64,000 bases of DNA from Planctomycetales bacterium (GTDB taxonomy: Bacteria; Planctomycetota; Planctomycetia; Isosphaerales; Isosphaeraceae). The stretch covers positions 1 through 64,000 of the forward strand of contig DAIDKV010000224.1 of the NCBI GenBank assembly GCA_027449865.1. Reading direction: 5' to 3'. The translations under genes and the position numbers were made by a program. Below the pieces are notes generated by a model that was not told the origin of the DNA, did not search any database, and saw only the letters and a list, made by a program, of their open reading frames with translations. Position 1 is the first letter of the stretch; each line of letters opens with the position of its first letter. Shown here in pieces: positions 18,664-27,239 of this stretch.

Positions 18664-20115
18664 TCAGGTACGCGGCGGGCGGTAGTCGGATGAGCCGAAG
18701 ATCCATCGGGCGAGCGTCCCGGAGGGAAGTCCCGGGCGGATGAACCGGGCGGGGCGGTCGAGGTCCTGAAGGATTCCCTGCGCGGCCAGGTATCCGCTCC
18801 GGACAGCGCCTTCCATCGTCGCCGGCCATCCGGTGTCGGTCCAGTCGCCGGCCAGGAAGAGGCCGTCGATCGGCGTTCGCTGCGGCGGGCGGATCGACTC
18901 GACCCCCGGCCGGACCGCGAACGTCGCGCCGTGCTCGGTGACGACCCACCATCGCAAAAGCGTTGCGTCGCGGGCCTCGGGCCAGATCTCGCCCAGTTCG
19001 TTGAGCACGCGATCGCGGATCGCATTCTTGTCGAGCGGCAGCAGGTCGTACGAGGCGCTGATGACCAGTTGCAGATACTGACCGCCCCCCTCGGCCGCCG
19101 ATCGGCCCTGGATCGCCGTGTGGTTGAAAACCCACTGGATCAGCCGCCCCGGCGTGACCACGTGATCGAACGGGCAGACCGGCCGGTCGAACCACAGATG
19201 CACGCCCGTGATCGGTGAAGACTCCATCTTTTCCAGACCCGAGAGCGCCGGCATCCGGTCGCGGAACCCCGGCGGGATCATCGCGCCGGCGCGGTCGAAC
19301 GGGACGGCCAGGACCACGAAGTCGGCCGCGATCGACTCGCCCGTTCGCAGGACCACGCCGCCGAGGGCGCCGTCGTCGTCGGTCTCGATCGATCGGACGC
19401 CGGTCGTGAGCCGGACCTCGACCTCGTGGATATCCAGCCAGCGCTCCAGACGCCGGCCGTAAAGCTCGCCGAGCGGGGCCGTCGGCAGTTCGAGCTGGAA
19501 CCCGGCCCGGTTGCGGAGGAAGCCGTCGAGGAAGACCTTGCGCGCGTGGCCGACGTCCATCTGTTCCAGCCGCTCGTTGAGCGCCGAGACCAGCACCGGC
19601 CCCCAGAACATCTCGATCGCGCGATCGGTCTGATGATGGCGGCGGAGCCAGTCGAGGAGCGATTCGCCGGGCAGATCCGCGCGGTCGAACGCCAGCCCCG
19701 CCAGCCCGCGAGCCACGGCGAGCTTGTCCTCAAAGGCGAGGAATCGGGCCTTCAGGAAGCTGCCGGTCAGGTGCAGCGGCGCCGGACCCGAACCCGCGCG
19801 GAATCGAGACGTCCGCCCCTCAAGGTCGAGAAAGACCAGTTCGGGCTCTCGGCGGAAGAGGTCGCTGATGCCGACCCGCCGGCAGAAATCGGCGAGGTTG
19901 GTACAGCAGGCCATGCTGACATGTTGACAATTGTCGACCAGTTCGCCGGTGGCCGGGTCGACGAACGAGCTGGCGCGGCCGCCGAGTCTGGGTCGGCTTT
20001 CGAGGAGGGTGATTCGGAGGCCGCGATCGACCAGGCAGGAGGCGGCGGCCAGCCCCGCCAGCCCGCCGCCGACGATCACGACCCGAGGTGGTGGAGGACG
20101 GTGGACTCTCGACAT
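18664..20115 (-). CDS. hpnE: hydroxysqualene dehydroxylase HpnE
   Basis: This 483-residue FAD-dependent amine-oxidase-fold enzyme completes squalene synthesis by reducing hydroxysqualene. The Rossmann dinucleotide motif is VVIVGGGLAGLAAA, followed by ESRPRLGGRASSF. The C-terminal FAD motif is DGLFLAGDWTDTGWPATMEGAVRSG, and NCQHVSM is characteristic of HpnE. ATG 20115 was selected; alternative upstream starts exist but their residues look like leader. It is the last gene of a minus-strand run hpnC-hpnD-antitoxin-PIN-hpnE and probably depends on read-through from that run. Confidence 0.93.
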   Translation of the reverse strand: MSRVHRPPPPRVVIVGGGLAGLAAASCLVDRGLRITLLESRPRLGGRASSFVDPATGELVDNCQHVSMACCTNLADFCRRVGISDLFRREPELVFLDLEGRTSRFRAGSGPAPLHLTGSFLKARFLAFEDKLAVARGLAGLAFDRADLPGESLLDWLRRHHQTDRAIEMFWGPVLVSALNERLEQMDVGHARKVFLDGFLRNRAGFQLELPTAPLGELYGRRLERWLDIHEVEVRLTTGVRSIETDDDGALGGVVLRTGESIAADFVVLAVPFDRAGAMIPPGFRDRMPALSGLEKMESSPITGVHLWFDRPVCPFDHVVTPGRLIQWVFNHTAIQGRSAAEGGGQYLQLVISASYDLLPLDKNAIRDRVLNELGEIWPEARDATLLRWWVVTEHGATFAVRPGVESIRPPQRTPIDGLFLAGDWTDTGWPATMEGAVRSGYLAAQGILQDLDRPARFIRPGLPSGTLARWIFGSSDYRPPRT

Positions 20116-20159
20116 CGTTCTCGTGGGGTGGGGCTCGTCGTCGATCCCGGGGAGCGCCT

Positions 20160-20588
20160 TCAACGGGACCAGTCCTCGACCTGCAATCCGGGGACCTTTC
20201 GGAAATCCGACAGGTTCCTGGTAAGTATCGGGACCCCTCGGGTGAGGGCGATGGCCGCGATCCGGAGATCCATCGATCCGATCCGGATTTTCATCTGTCG
20301 GAGCCGCTGGTACTCCGCGGCGGCCTCCTCGTCGAAGTCAAGGATCTCCATCAGACCGAAGTCGTGCAGGCTCTCGCGTAGCTTCCGATAAGCCTGGATT
20401 TCCTGGCCGACGTTCCGGGCCCGCGAGATCCTGGCCAACCAACCTCGCGTCTGCTCCTCATACGTGATGATCGTGGTGCAAAGCTGCCGGACGTGCTCGG
20501 CGACGAGGCGCTCCACAATCCGGTCGGCGGCCTCCGAGTCAGGGAAGAGGAGCAGGCTCAGGTGGTCGGTATCAAGGATCACCAGCAT
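20160..20588 (-). CDS. PIN-domain ribonuclease toxin (VapC-like)
   Basis: The protein has 142 residues. The PIN signature is visible: an N-terminal Asp strand (MLVILDTDHLSLLLF, Asp6/Asp8), an acidic helix (TYEEQTRGWLARI), a central GSMDLRIAAIALT with Asp, and the ending ILTRNLSDFRKVPGLQVEDW. These acidic residues would coordinate Mg2+ for RNA cleavage. The first 17 bases overlap the preceding small gene, the usual arrangement for an antitoxin/toxin pair. The module lies inside the squalene operon, 44 bases before hpnE. Confidence 0.88.
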   Translation of the reverse strand: MLVILDTDHLSLLLFPDSEAADRIVERLVAEHVRQLCTTIITYEEQTRGWLARISRARNVGQEIQAYRKLRESLHDFGLMEILDFDEEAAAEYQRLRQMKIRIGSMDLRIAAIALTRGVPILTRNLSDFRKVPGLQVEDWSR

Positions 20589-20895
20589 CGACAACCCCCG
20601 CCTTCCGACGCCTTGGCTTCGGCCGAAACGATTCCCGCCACTCTCGGCCGAGTCGCATCGCTTCCTTGAAATCCTCGGGGCTATCGGCGCAGCTCCCGAT
20701 CAGGGTGTGCCATGCCGCCCAGTGGCCTTGACTCCCATTGGTCATGGCCTGCAAGCGGTCTGCCCGTTCCTGGATGTCCTGGATCCGTTTCTCTCGCTGG
20801 GCCGGGGTCATGCTTTCGGGCTCTGATCCCGCCTCATTCACTTCGGCCGCGGAAGCGCCATTGGCGGGCTTCAGCGGTGTTTTCTTCGCGGCCAT
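20572..20895 (-). CDS. putative antitoxin partner of the PIN toxin
   Basis: This 107-residue hydrophilic protein has an Ala/Pro/Lys-rich start (MAAKKTPLKPANG), a helical centre beginning TPAQREKRIQDIQERADRLQ, and a basic tail (FRPKPRRRKAG). I recognise no DNA-binding fold, so the antitoxin call rests on size and position: it starts 14 bases after hpnD, has GGAG seven bases before the ATG, and overlaps the PIN gene by 17 bases. An alternative is an unrelated small operon protein. Confidence 0.6.
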   Translation of the reverse strand: MAAKKTPLKPANGASAAEVNEAGSEPESMTPAQREKRIQDIQERADRLQAMTNGSQGHWAAWHTLIGSCADSPEDFKEAMRLGREWRESFRPKPRRRKAGVVDAGDP

Positions 20896-20908
20896 GATCT
20901 CACTCCGT

Positions 20909-21832
20909 TCAGGGGACCAATCGATCCGCGTCGCGATCGCGGCTGGGCTCTTCCATTCTACCGGCGACCGCCCGGATCGCGATGGCGAGCTTGCGCCAGG
21001 CGGAGAGCGAGATCCGGCCGTCGAGGACGTTGTAATCGCGCCGGACGATCTCGTCGAGCAGCGATCGGTAGATCCCGACAATTGCCCGAAGCACCGGTCG
21101 ACCGACCGGGTCGACCAGCGGGACCAGCCGGCACGCCTCGTCGTAGAACTGGTACGCGCGGTCGGCCTCGAAGGCCAGCAGCTCGCGGACGCGATCATCC
21201 GGCGGACCGGTTTTCGAGAGGTCATCCGGCTCGACACCGAACCGCGAGAGGTCCTCGCGCGGCAGGTAAATCCGGCCGGAGCGGGCGTCGTCGCGGACGT
21301 CGCGGACGATGTTCGTCAACTGGAGAGCGAGGCCACAGTGCTCGGCCAGGCGTTCGGCCTCGCCGTTTTCCGATCGATATCCCCAGATACAAAGGCAGCA
21401 GAGACCGACGACCGAGGCGACGCGGTAGCAGTAGTCGGTCAGCTCGTGGAAGGTTGCGAAGCCGATCGGTTCGAGGTCCATCGAGACGCCCTCGATCACC
21501 TCGTGGAGGAGTCGCGAGGGGATCGCGTGGCGGGCGACGGTGTCGGCCAGGGCGGGGAAGCCGGGCCACGAGTTCGGCGGGATCTCGCCATCGAGCGCGG
21601 CGTCGAGCGCCCGGCCCCAGTCGGCCAGTGCCCGGGCCTTCTGATCGGATGGGCCGGGCTCGTCGGCAAGGTCGTCGGTGTGGCGGAGATAGGCGTAGAG
21701 CGCGCACATCGACCGGCGGCGGTTGGCGGGCAGCAAGAGGAATGCATAATAGAAATTTTTCGCCTGGCGTCGCGAGAGCGAGGCGCAGAATCGGTAGCTT
21801 TCGCGGAGCGCCCGGGGATCGATGGTCGTCAC
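20909..21832 (-). CDS. hpnD: presqualene diphosphate synthase HpnD
   Basis: This 307-residue all-alpha prenyl synthase condenses two farnesyl diphosphates to presqualene diphosphate. The first Asp-rich motif is LRHTDDLADE and the second is DVRDDARSGRIYLP; YYAFLLLPANRRRSMCALYA is the characteristic N-terminal helix. The start is GTG 21832, overlapping the hpnC stop as GTGA, which indicates translational coupling. Its products feed HpnC, then HpnE. Confidence 0.95.
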   Translation of the reverse strand: MTTIDPRALRESYRFCASLSRRQAKNFYYAFLLLPANRRRSMCALYAYLRHTDDLADEPGPSDQKARALADWGRALDAALDGEIPPNSWPGFPALADTVARHAIPSRLLHEVIEGVSMDLEPIGFATFHELTDYCYRVASVVGLCCLCIWGYRSENGEAERLAEHCGLALQLTNIVRDVRDDARSGRIYLPREDLSRFGVEPDDLSKTGPPDDRVRELLAFEADRAYQFYDEACRLVPLVDPVGRPVLRAIVGIYRSLLDEIVRRDYNVLDGRISLSAWRKLAIAIRAVAGRMEEPSRDRDADRLVP

Positions 21833-22779
21833 GGGGCGACCTCCGGTCTCGGCGGCCCGTTGAGGCCCTCTCGGATTCGGGCCACGGTCATCGAGGTGGC
21901 GGCGCGGGCGAGCAGGCGGGCCTTCGTCCATTTCGAGAGCGAGGGCCGGGCGGTCAGCACGTCGAAGCCGCGTGCCTCGATTCGGTCGAGGATCGCCGTC
22001 CCGCCTCGCGAGAAGAGATCGACGTCGACGGCCAGTTCTCTCGGCATCCTCGGCACCAGGAGCCGGCCCTTGTTGAAGAGGTGGCGAGCCCGATGGACCT
22101 CGAAGCGCATCAGCTCGGCGAACTCAGTAGTGAACCGGAGGCCGCGGAGCGAGGGCTCGTCGACGCCGAACCGCTCGCGATCCTCGCGCGGAAGGTAGAT
22201 CCGTCCGATCGCCAGATCGCGCGCGACGTCCTGCCAGAAGTTCGCGAGCTGGAGCGCCGTGCAGGTCGCGTCGGAGAGGCGGGTGTTCTCGGCTTCATAG
22301 GCCCCGGCGACGTGCAGGACCAGGTGCCCGACCGGGTTCGCCGACCGCGTGCAGTAGTCGAGCAACTGATCGTAGGTTTCGTATTCGTGGATCGATTGAT
22401 CCTGCTCGAAGGCGGAGATGAGGGCCTCGAAGGGGGCGAGTGGGATGTCGTACTGCTCGACCGTCTCTCGAAGGGCGATCATCACGGGATGGCGAGGGCG
22501 GCCGTCGTAACAGGCGAGGAGCTCGTCTCGCCACCAGGCGAGGAGCTCGAGCGATCGGCGCGGGTCGCCGACCTCGTCACCAAGGTCATCGGACCACCGG
22601 CAGAAGGCGTAGATGCTTCGGAACGCGGGCCGGTGGCGTGGGGGCGTCAGCCGGGTGACGACGCTGAAGTTTTCGTAGTGAGTCGCCGTGAGCCGGGCGC
22701 AGTAGTCGAGTGCCTCGTTGCGGGAGGGCCGCTCCGAGGATCCGGGACCGAACCGGCTCAGATCGTCCGCGAAGGCCAT
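21829..22779 (-). CDS. hpnC: hydroxysqualene synthase HpnC
   Basis: This 316-residue squalene/phytoene-synthase-family enzyme converts presqualene diphosphate to hydroxysqualene. Motifs include FCRWSDDLGDE and the second Asp motif NFWQDVARDLAIGRIYLP; HYENFSVV is typical of HpnC. It is the first gene of the squalene operon. The intergenic space to the divergent DUF1080 gene (22780-22977) would hold the promoter. No squalene-hopene cyclase lies in the window. Confidence 0.94.
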   Translation of the reverse strand: MAFADDLSRFGPGSSERPSRNEALDYCARLTATHYENFSVVTRLTPPRHRPAFRSIYAFCRWSDDLGDEVGDPRRSLELLAWWRDELLACYDGRPRHPVMIALRETVEQYDIPLAPFEALISAFEQDQSIHEYETYDQLLDYCTRSANPVGHLVLHVAGAYEAENTRLSDATCTALQLANFWQDVARDLAIGRIYLPREDRERFGVDEPSLRGLRFTTEFAELMRFEVHRARHLFNKGRLLVPRMPRELAVDVDLFSRGGTAILDRIEARGFDVLTARPSLSKWTKARLLARAATSMTVARIREGLNGPPRPEVAP

Positions 22780-22977
22780 GCTGCGAATCGTCCGACGGGC
22801 CAGGGGTAAGGGATTGGATTCCCGGTCGCACGCCGGGGCTGGACGATTTTACTCGCCGGAGCAGGGAAACGTAAGCCGACAGCCGCGCCCGACGATTGAC
22901 GAGCCCCGACCGCACCGGCACAATCGACCCGCATCGTGAGGCTCCCTCCCACCACCCCGCATCCGAGGAAACACCCG

Positions 22978-23610
22978 ATGATCCGACCGCGATATCGCCG
23001 CGTGATGGCCCTTTCGTCGGCCCTGATCCTGGGCCTTGCCGTTCAGGCCCCCGCGCAGGAGTCGAAGGGCTTCCGCCCGCTCTTCAACGGCAAGGACCTG
23101 ACTGGCTGGGTGAAGCCCGACGTTCCGGGTCTCTTCACCGTCGAGGACGGCCAGATCGTCGGCCGGACCGGCGCCGAGAAGCTCAAGAAGAACGAATTCC
23201 TCGTCACCGACCGGCCCTACAAGGACTTCGTCCTGAAGGCGAAGGTGAAGATCCGGAACGGGAACTCGGGGATTCAGTTCCGCAGCAAGCGGGCGGCCAA
23301 CGGGGCTGTCTCGGGGCCGCAGGCCGACGTGGCCGACGGCTACTGGGGCCTGCTCTACGAGGAGCGCGATCGGGGCATCCTGGAGCGCTATCCCGAGAAG
23401 AAGGCCAACGCCCTGGTCAAGAAGGGCGACTGGAACGAGTTCGTCATCACGGCGAAGGGAACGCACGTGACGATCGACTTCAACGGCACCCGGATCATCG
23501 ACCGCGACGACCCCCACTTCGCCGCCGAAGGGATCATCGCGCTGCAATTGCACGTCTGGCCGCAGCCGATGGAGGTCCGGTTCAAGGATATCGAGATTCA
23601 GGAGCTTTGA
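22978..23610 (+). CDS. secreted DUF1080-family (3-keto-disaccharide hydrolase-like) protein
   Basis: This 210-residue protein has a signal peptide (about 1-27, ending APAQ) followed by the DUF1080 concanavalin-like sandwich: FRPLFNGKDLTGWV, GNSGIQFRSK, GDWNEFVITAKG, and a terminal strand VRFKDIEIQEL. Such domains are abundant in planctomycetes and have been linked to sugar binding or keto-glycoside hydrolysis. GAGGAAA lies six to seven bases upstream of the ATG. The specific substrate is unknown. Confidence 0.92.
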   Translation: MIRPRYRRVMALSSALILGLAVQAPAQESKGFRPLFNGKDLTGWVKPDVPGLFTVEDGQIVGRTGAEKLKKNEFLVTDRPYKDFVLKAKVKIRNGNSGIQFRSKRAANGAVSGPQADVADGYWGLLYEERDRGILERYPEKKANALVKKGDWNEFVITAKGTHVTIDFNGTRIIDRDDPHFAAEGIIALQLHVWPQPMEVRFKDIEIQEL

Positions 23611-23645
23611 GCGCCGGGCAGGTCGACCTGGAAGGGTCGATCTGC

Positions 23646-24110
23646 ATGGTTTACCCTGGATCGAGGGAGGTCGGGCAGCGCCCCCGCGGGCCGAACCCCC
23701 ATGGCAAAAAGCGGTACGGGCACGCGAGCGGATCGGAATCGGCGCGACCGGCGAGCCTCTATCGCTTCGTCGATGTCGCCTCGTTCACCGAGGATTGGTC
23801 GGATCGAGGGCTCGAGGACGAGGCGCTTCGAGAGCTGGAGGACGCGATCGCGCGGAACCCAACGCGAGCGCCCGTCGTGCCGGGCGGGGGCGGGGCCCGG
23901 AAGATCCGACGGCCTGATCCGGGCTCGGGAAAGGGGAAGAGCGGCGGATTCCGTGTCCTCGATTCTTTCCTGCCGGATCACGGGACCGTGCTCCTGCTCG
24001 CGGCCTGGCCCAAGTCGGAGCGAGAGGACCTGGAGCCGCAGGATTACCGGGCGATCGGGAAGGTCATCGCCCGGATCCAGAAGCTGCTGGACGAAGAGAA
24101 AATCCGATGA
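23646..24110 (+). CDS. RelE/HigB-like toxin
   Basis: This 154-residue protein, from about residue 38 on, matches RelE-superfamily mRNA interferase-type toxins: LYRFVDVASFTEDW, ARKIRRPDPGSGKGKSGGFR and GTVLLLAAWPKSEREDL. The N-terminal 37 residues are an unusual low-complexity extension. ATG 23646 is the only standard start in frame and has GGAAGGG nine bases upstream. Its stop overlaps the next gene as ATGA. This is a toxin-first order, as in HigBA modules. Confidence 0.85.
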   Translation: MVYPGSREVGQRPRGPNPHGKKRYGHASGSESARPASLYRFVDVASFTEDWSDRGLEDEALRELEDAIARNPTRAPVVPGGGGARKIRRPDPGSGKGKSGGFRVLDSFLPDHGTVLLLAAWPKSEREDLEPQDYRAIGKVIARIQKLLDEEKIR

Positions 24111-24457
24111 GCAAAGCCGGGCTATCATCGCGGGGGGCACGGATCGTCGAGGCGCTCGAGGAGCTGGCATCCGACCTGGAAGCAGGGGCCTCGATCGAGT
24201 CCCTGCCGACCGCAAGGACGGTCCGCGTCTTCCCCGAGCCAACTTCCTATTCCCCGGCCCGGGTGCGAGCCGTCCGGGAATCCCTCGGAGCCAGCCGGGA
24301 AGTTTTCGCTCAGTTGCTAGCGGTCAGCCCGATGACGGTCCGATCGTGGGAACAGGGGACGCGCCAACCTTCCCCGATCGCACGCCGGTTCCTTGACGAG
24401 ATCGCGATGGCGCCCGGACACTTCCGGGGGAGGATCATCGCCGCGGCCGTCCCCTGA
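24107..24457 (+). CDS. XRE-family antitoxin (HigA-like)
   Basis: This 116-residue protein has a C-terminal helix-turn-helix: YSPARVRAVRESLGASREVF, then VSPMTVRSWEQGTRQPS, the recognition helix typical of XRE/Cro regulators. It is translationally coupled to the upstream RelE-like toxin through ATGA. It probably neutralises the toxin and represses the pair; that follows from the family and the layout, not from a visible operator. Confidence 0.86.
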   Translation: MSKAGLSSRGARIVEALEELASDLEAGASIESLPTARTVRVFPEPTSYSPARVRAVRESLGASREVFAQLLAVSPMTVRSWEQGTRQPSPIARRFLDEIAMAPGHFRGRIIAAAVP

Positions 24458-25212
24458 TCGACCTTCCCGGATCAACAGCCCCTTCGCAGGCCCTCCGAAA
24501 GGGAAGGGCGCCGCCTCGCCCGAACCCCTTCCCACCGCACTCGATCGAACCACCTCCTCAGGCAGTGCGGCCTGGATTTTCACCTCGATTGTCGAAAATC
24601 CTCAATCGAGTCGGACGGAATGCCGACAAATGATCTGGTACTCCTTGTCGACTCCTAGTAAAAGGGGCCCACCGCGGTGAACGCGACCCCTTCGGGATCT
24701 TGCGCGTCCCAGGCCGGAGGCCCGGGAAGGTCGGAAGCCAGGAGGGTTCGAACAACCACGGGACCATCGGACGGTCCGCCCGGATTTGCCGGAACCCTCG
24801 GCGTCGCCGTTGGGGGTCGCTGGCCAGCCCGAGGCCCGATCGATGGGACGCGATGCGCCATGAAGGTGCGTCGCGGGGCCTTTCACGCGAGGCACGCCGC
24901 CCAAGGAAGGGTCGAGGACACCGGTCCCCGACACATCGCCATTCTCCTCGTCGTACATCCACTTCTTTCGGCGAACGGGACCACTACCCTGGTTCCCGCG
25001 CGTCTTCGACGTCCCCTCCGCGCCTGCCCTGGGCTGCCGGATGGGCCGACGGAGATCGCACCCGCCTCGCTCCCGATGGCCCAGCCCACAGATCGTGATC
25101 CGCCTCGTCTCGGGGCGAGAAACACCGAGCTGGCCCCGCCCGCGTTTTGGTCCGTCGCCGCCCGGCCGACCGACCCACGCCGGCGATCCCGAGGGAAAGG
25201 AGTCCTTGCGGT
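24458..25212. other. intergenic region of about 750 bp with no supported gene
   Basis: Both strands have open stretches here (for example plus 24677-25216, minus 24602-25228), but they are Arg/Pro/Gly-rich, overlap each other, lack Shine-Dalgarno sites and resemble no family. I treat them as GC-rich chance frames. AAAGGAG at 25197-25203 serves the next gene. Confidence 0.5.
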
Positions 25213-26841
25213 ATGACCCTTGCTTCAACGCTTCTGCTCGCCCTACTCACCGCCGCGAATCCTTCATCCGACGGCGGCGCCCCTGAGGCCATCCTGCTCG
25301 ACTTCCAGGCCGACTGGTGCGGGCCCTGCCGACAGATGGCCCCCGCCATCGACCGCCTCGGCCGACAGGGCTACCCCATCCGGAAGATCAACATCGATCG
25401 CTCCCCCGCGATGGCGCAGAAGTACGGCGTCGAGGCCGTCCCAACCTTCATCGTGGTCGACGCCGACGGCCGCGAGATCGACCGGACCAGCGGCCTTCAA
25501 CCCGCCTCAGCCCTCGAACAGTTTTACCTCAACGCCCGCGATCGCAGCCGCGCGAAAGCCCAGGCCCAGGCCCCCGATGAGGCCCGCGACGATCAGCCCG
25601 AAATCGAGGTCGAACGCCCCGCCCGTCCCGTGCGCAGGACCGCCCGACAGCCCGAGCCCGACGACCAGCCCAACCCCGACAACAATCGAACCCGCCTCGA
25701 AACCGACGACGATCAGCCCGAGACCCAGGCAAAAACGTTCACCAATCCGCACCCGGTCGAGACCACGGTCCGAATCAAGGTGCAGGCGCCTCACTCGGTC
25801 GGGTTCGGCTCGGGAACCATCATCTACAGTTCGCCCGAGATCTCGATCGTGCTGACGTGTGCCCATATTTTCAAGCAAGAAGGTCGGTCGCGACAGGCGG
25901 CGCCCGGGCAGTTCCCGCTTCCGATCACGATCGAGCTGTTCGACGGCAAGCTGCACGCGCAGCCGTCGGGACCGCCGAAGGCGCGATGTGTCGCGGCGTT
26001 CCCGGGCAAGGCGCTCGATTACGATTTCAACCTCGACGTTGGCCTGATCGTCTTCCGTCCGGGCCGGAAGCTGCCTTCGAGCCGGGTGGTGCCGACCTAC
26101 TGGCAGCCGCAAAGCAAGCCGCTCCCGATGAAGATGCTGACCGTCGGCTGCTCGGAGGGAGACGACGCGACCGCCTGGTACACCCGGGTGATGAACCCGA
26201 GGCTGAAGGGATTCCTCCAGGGCCAGCCGTCGTACGAGGCGATCGAGTGCGAGCACGCCCCGAAGCAGGGTCGATCCGGAGGCGGACTCTTCACCACGAA
26301 CGGATACATCGCGGGCGTCTGCAACTTCGCCGAGCCGCAGGGCGATCACGGACTCTACGCCACGCCGCGATCCATCTACTCGATCCTCGACCGGAACAAC
26401 CTCGCGGCGCTGTATGCTCCGGTCTCGGCCGGCACGGGCACCTTGCTCGCCGACCGTGGACGGCCATCGCCCGCACCCGCGCCGACGCGCGTGGCGCGAA
26501 CGCAGTCGCCGGATGTCGAGGAGGAGCCGAATCCCGAGCCGAGCGAGGGCGGAAATCGAAGCCAAAGCCGAAGCCGTCGTACGGCCGAGGCCGAGACGGG
26601 CGACATCCTGCTCCCGCATTACCGGAGGCTGGGGATCGAGGAGCCGGTCGGCACCGATGGCGAGGCCGCCCCGGCGCCCTCGCGATCGGCCCGCCGCGTC
26701 GCCTGGCACCCGAACCATACCACCGGCGCACCGCGGCCCGAAGCCGAACCGAAGGCCGAGCCCCGCGTCGAGACCTCCGGCTCCGCCACCACGGAACCGA
26801 CCCGAAGGAGCTGGCGGCCCGTGCATGACGCCGGCCAGTAA
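25213..26841 (+). CDS. secreted thioredoxin-domain / trypsin-like protease fusion
   Basis: The protein has 542 residues. A short signal sequence (MTLASTLLLALLTAA) leads into a thioredoxin fold with DFQADWCGPCRQMAPAI (CGPC, Cys36/Cys39) and GVEAVPTFIVV. A polar linker rich in Asp/Arg/Pro (about 115-185) follows, then a trypsin-like domain with TCAHIF (His218), LDVGLIVF (Asp275) and GRSGGGLF (Ser355). The tail beyond about 415 is disordered. The triad order and spacing fit a S1 protease. The thioredoxin part could oxidise or reduce substrates handled by the protease. No close partner gene is present. The fusion is continuous in one frame. Confidence 0.87.
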   Translation: MTLASTLLLALLTAANPSSDGGAPEAILLDFQADWCGPCRQMAPAIDRLGRQGYPIRKINIDRSPAMAQKYGVEAVPTFIVVDADGREIDRTSGLQPASALEQFYLNARDRSRAKAQAQAPDEARDDQPEIEVERPARPVRRTARQPEPDDQPNPDNNRTRLETDDDQPETQAKTFTNPHPVETTVRIKVQAPHSVGFGSGTIIYSSPEISIVLTCAHIFKQEGRSRQAAPGQFPLPITIELFDGKLHAQPSGPPKARCVAAFPGKALDYDFNLDVGLIVFRPGRKLPSSRVVPTYWQPQSKPLPMKMLTVGCSEGDDATAWYTRVMNPRLKGFLQGQPSYEAIECEHAPKQGRSGGGLFTTNGYIAGVCNFAEPQGDHGLYATPRSIYSILDRNNLAALYAPVSAGTGTLLADRGRPSPAPAPTRVARTQSPDVEEEPNPEPSEGGNRSQSRSRRTAEAETGDILLPHYRRLGIEEPVGTDGEAAPAPSRSARRVAWHPNHTTGAPRPEAEPKAEPRVETSGSATTEPTRRSWRPVHDAGQ

Positions 26842-26898
26842 ACGCCGACCAATGGCCCCGGTCACGCGATCGAAACTCGGACCTGGGCTAATCGAGGT

Positions 26899-26936
26899 GG
26901 TGGGTGGCAGCACCCAGGGCGGGGGCGCCACCCACC
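26899..26936. repeat. 10-bp perfect inverted repeat, hairpin
   Basis: GGTGGGTGGC (26899-26908) and GCCACCCACC (26927-26936) form a GC-only-loop stem with an 18-base loop. It lies 57 bases after the protease-fusion stop and has no U tract, so it may be a transcription pause or a dispersed repeat rather than a classic terminator. Confidence 0.7.
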
Positions 26937-27048
26937 CATCGGAACAACGGACGCATGGCACATTCGGCCGCCGAGCCCGGTGAGCGGTCCGGTATGTGAG
27001 CCATGCCGAGGAGTCGCAGTCCTGTCTGACACTCAGGAGACGGCGATC

Positions 27049-27090
27049 GACGCGTCTGCTATAATCATGGACGCCTCGGATATAATCATA
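27049..27090. repeat. 21-bp tandem repeat containing TATAAT twice
   Basis: Two adjacent copies, GACGCGTCTGCTATAATCATG (27049-27069) and a second differing at four positions (27070-27090), each contain TATAATCAT. They lie 150 bases before the sensor-kinase ATG. They could be duplicated -10 elements or operator half-sites, although no matching -35 was seen. Confidence 0.5.
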
Positions 27091-27239
27091 GCTGACTGAT
27101 CTGGATTGGCCCCGGTCCTGCACGGAGATCCGAGAAGATCTCGTCGCGGTCCACCACCTGTTGCTCGACGTTCCGAGCTTGTGGCAGGACTCGGACCAGC
27201 CGGCCCAGTCACGGGGCCGTCCCTGGTCAGGAGAGCCGG

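Larger units (their letters stand above)
26842..27239. other. intergenic region with hairpin and tandem repeat
   Basis: No gene is supported. The stretch contains a strong inverted repeat (26899-26936) just after the fusion gene and a two-copy 21-bp tandem repeat (27049-27090) before the sensor kinase; both are listed separately. Confidence 0.5.

Noticed and set aside
24602-25228. Long open frames on both strands between the antitoxin and the protease fusion
   Set aside because: They overlap each other, lack ribosome binding sites and hydrophobic or family-like segments, and their composition is that of GC-rich chance frames.
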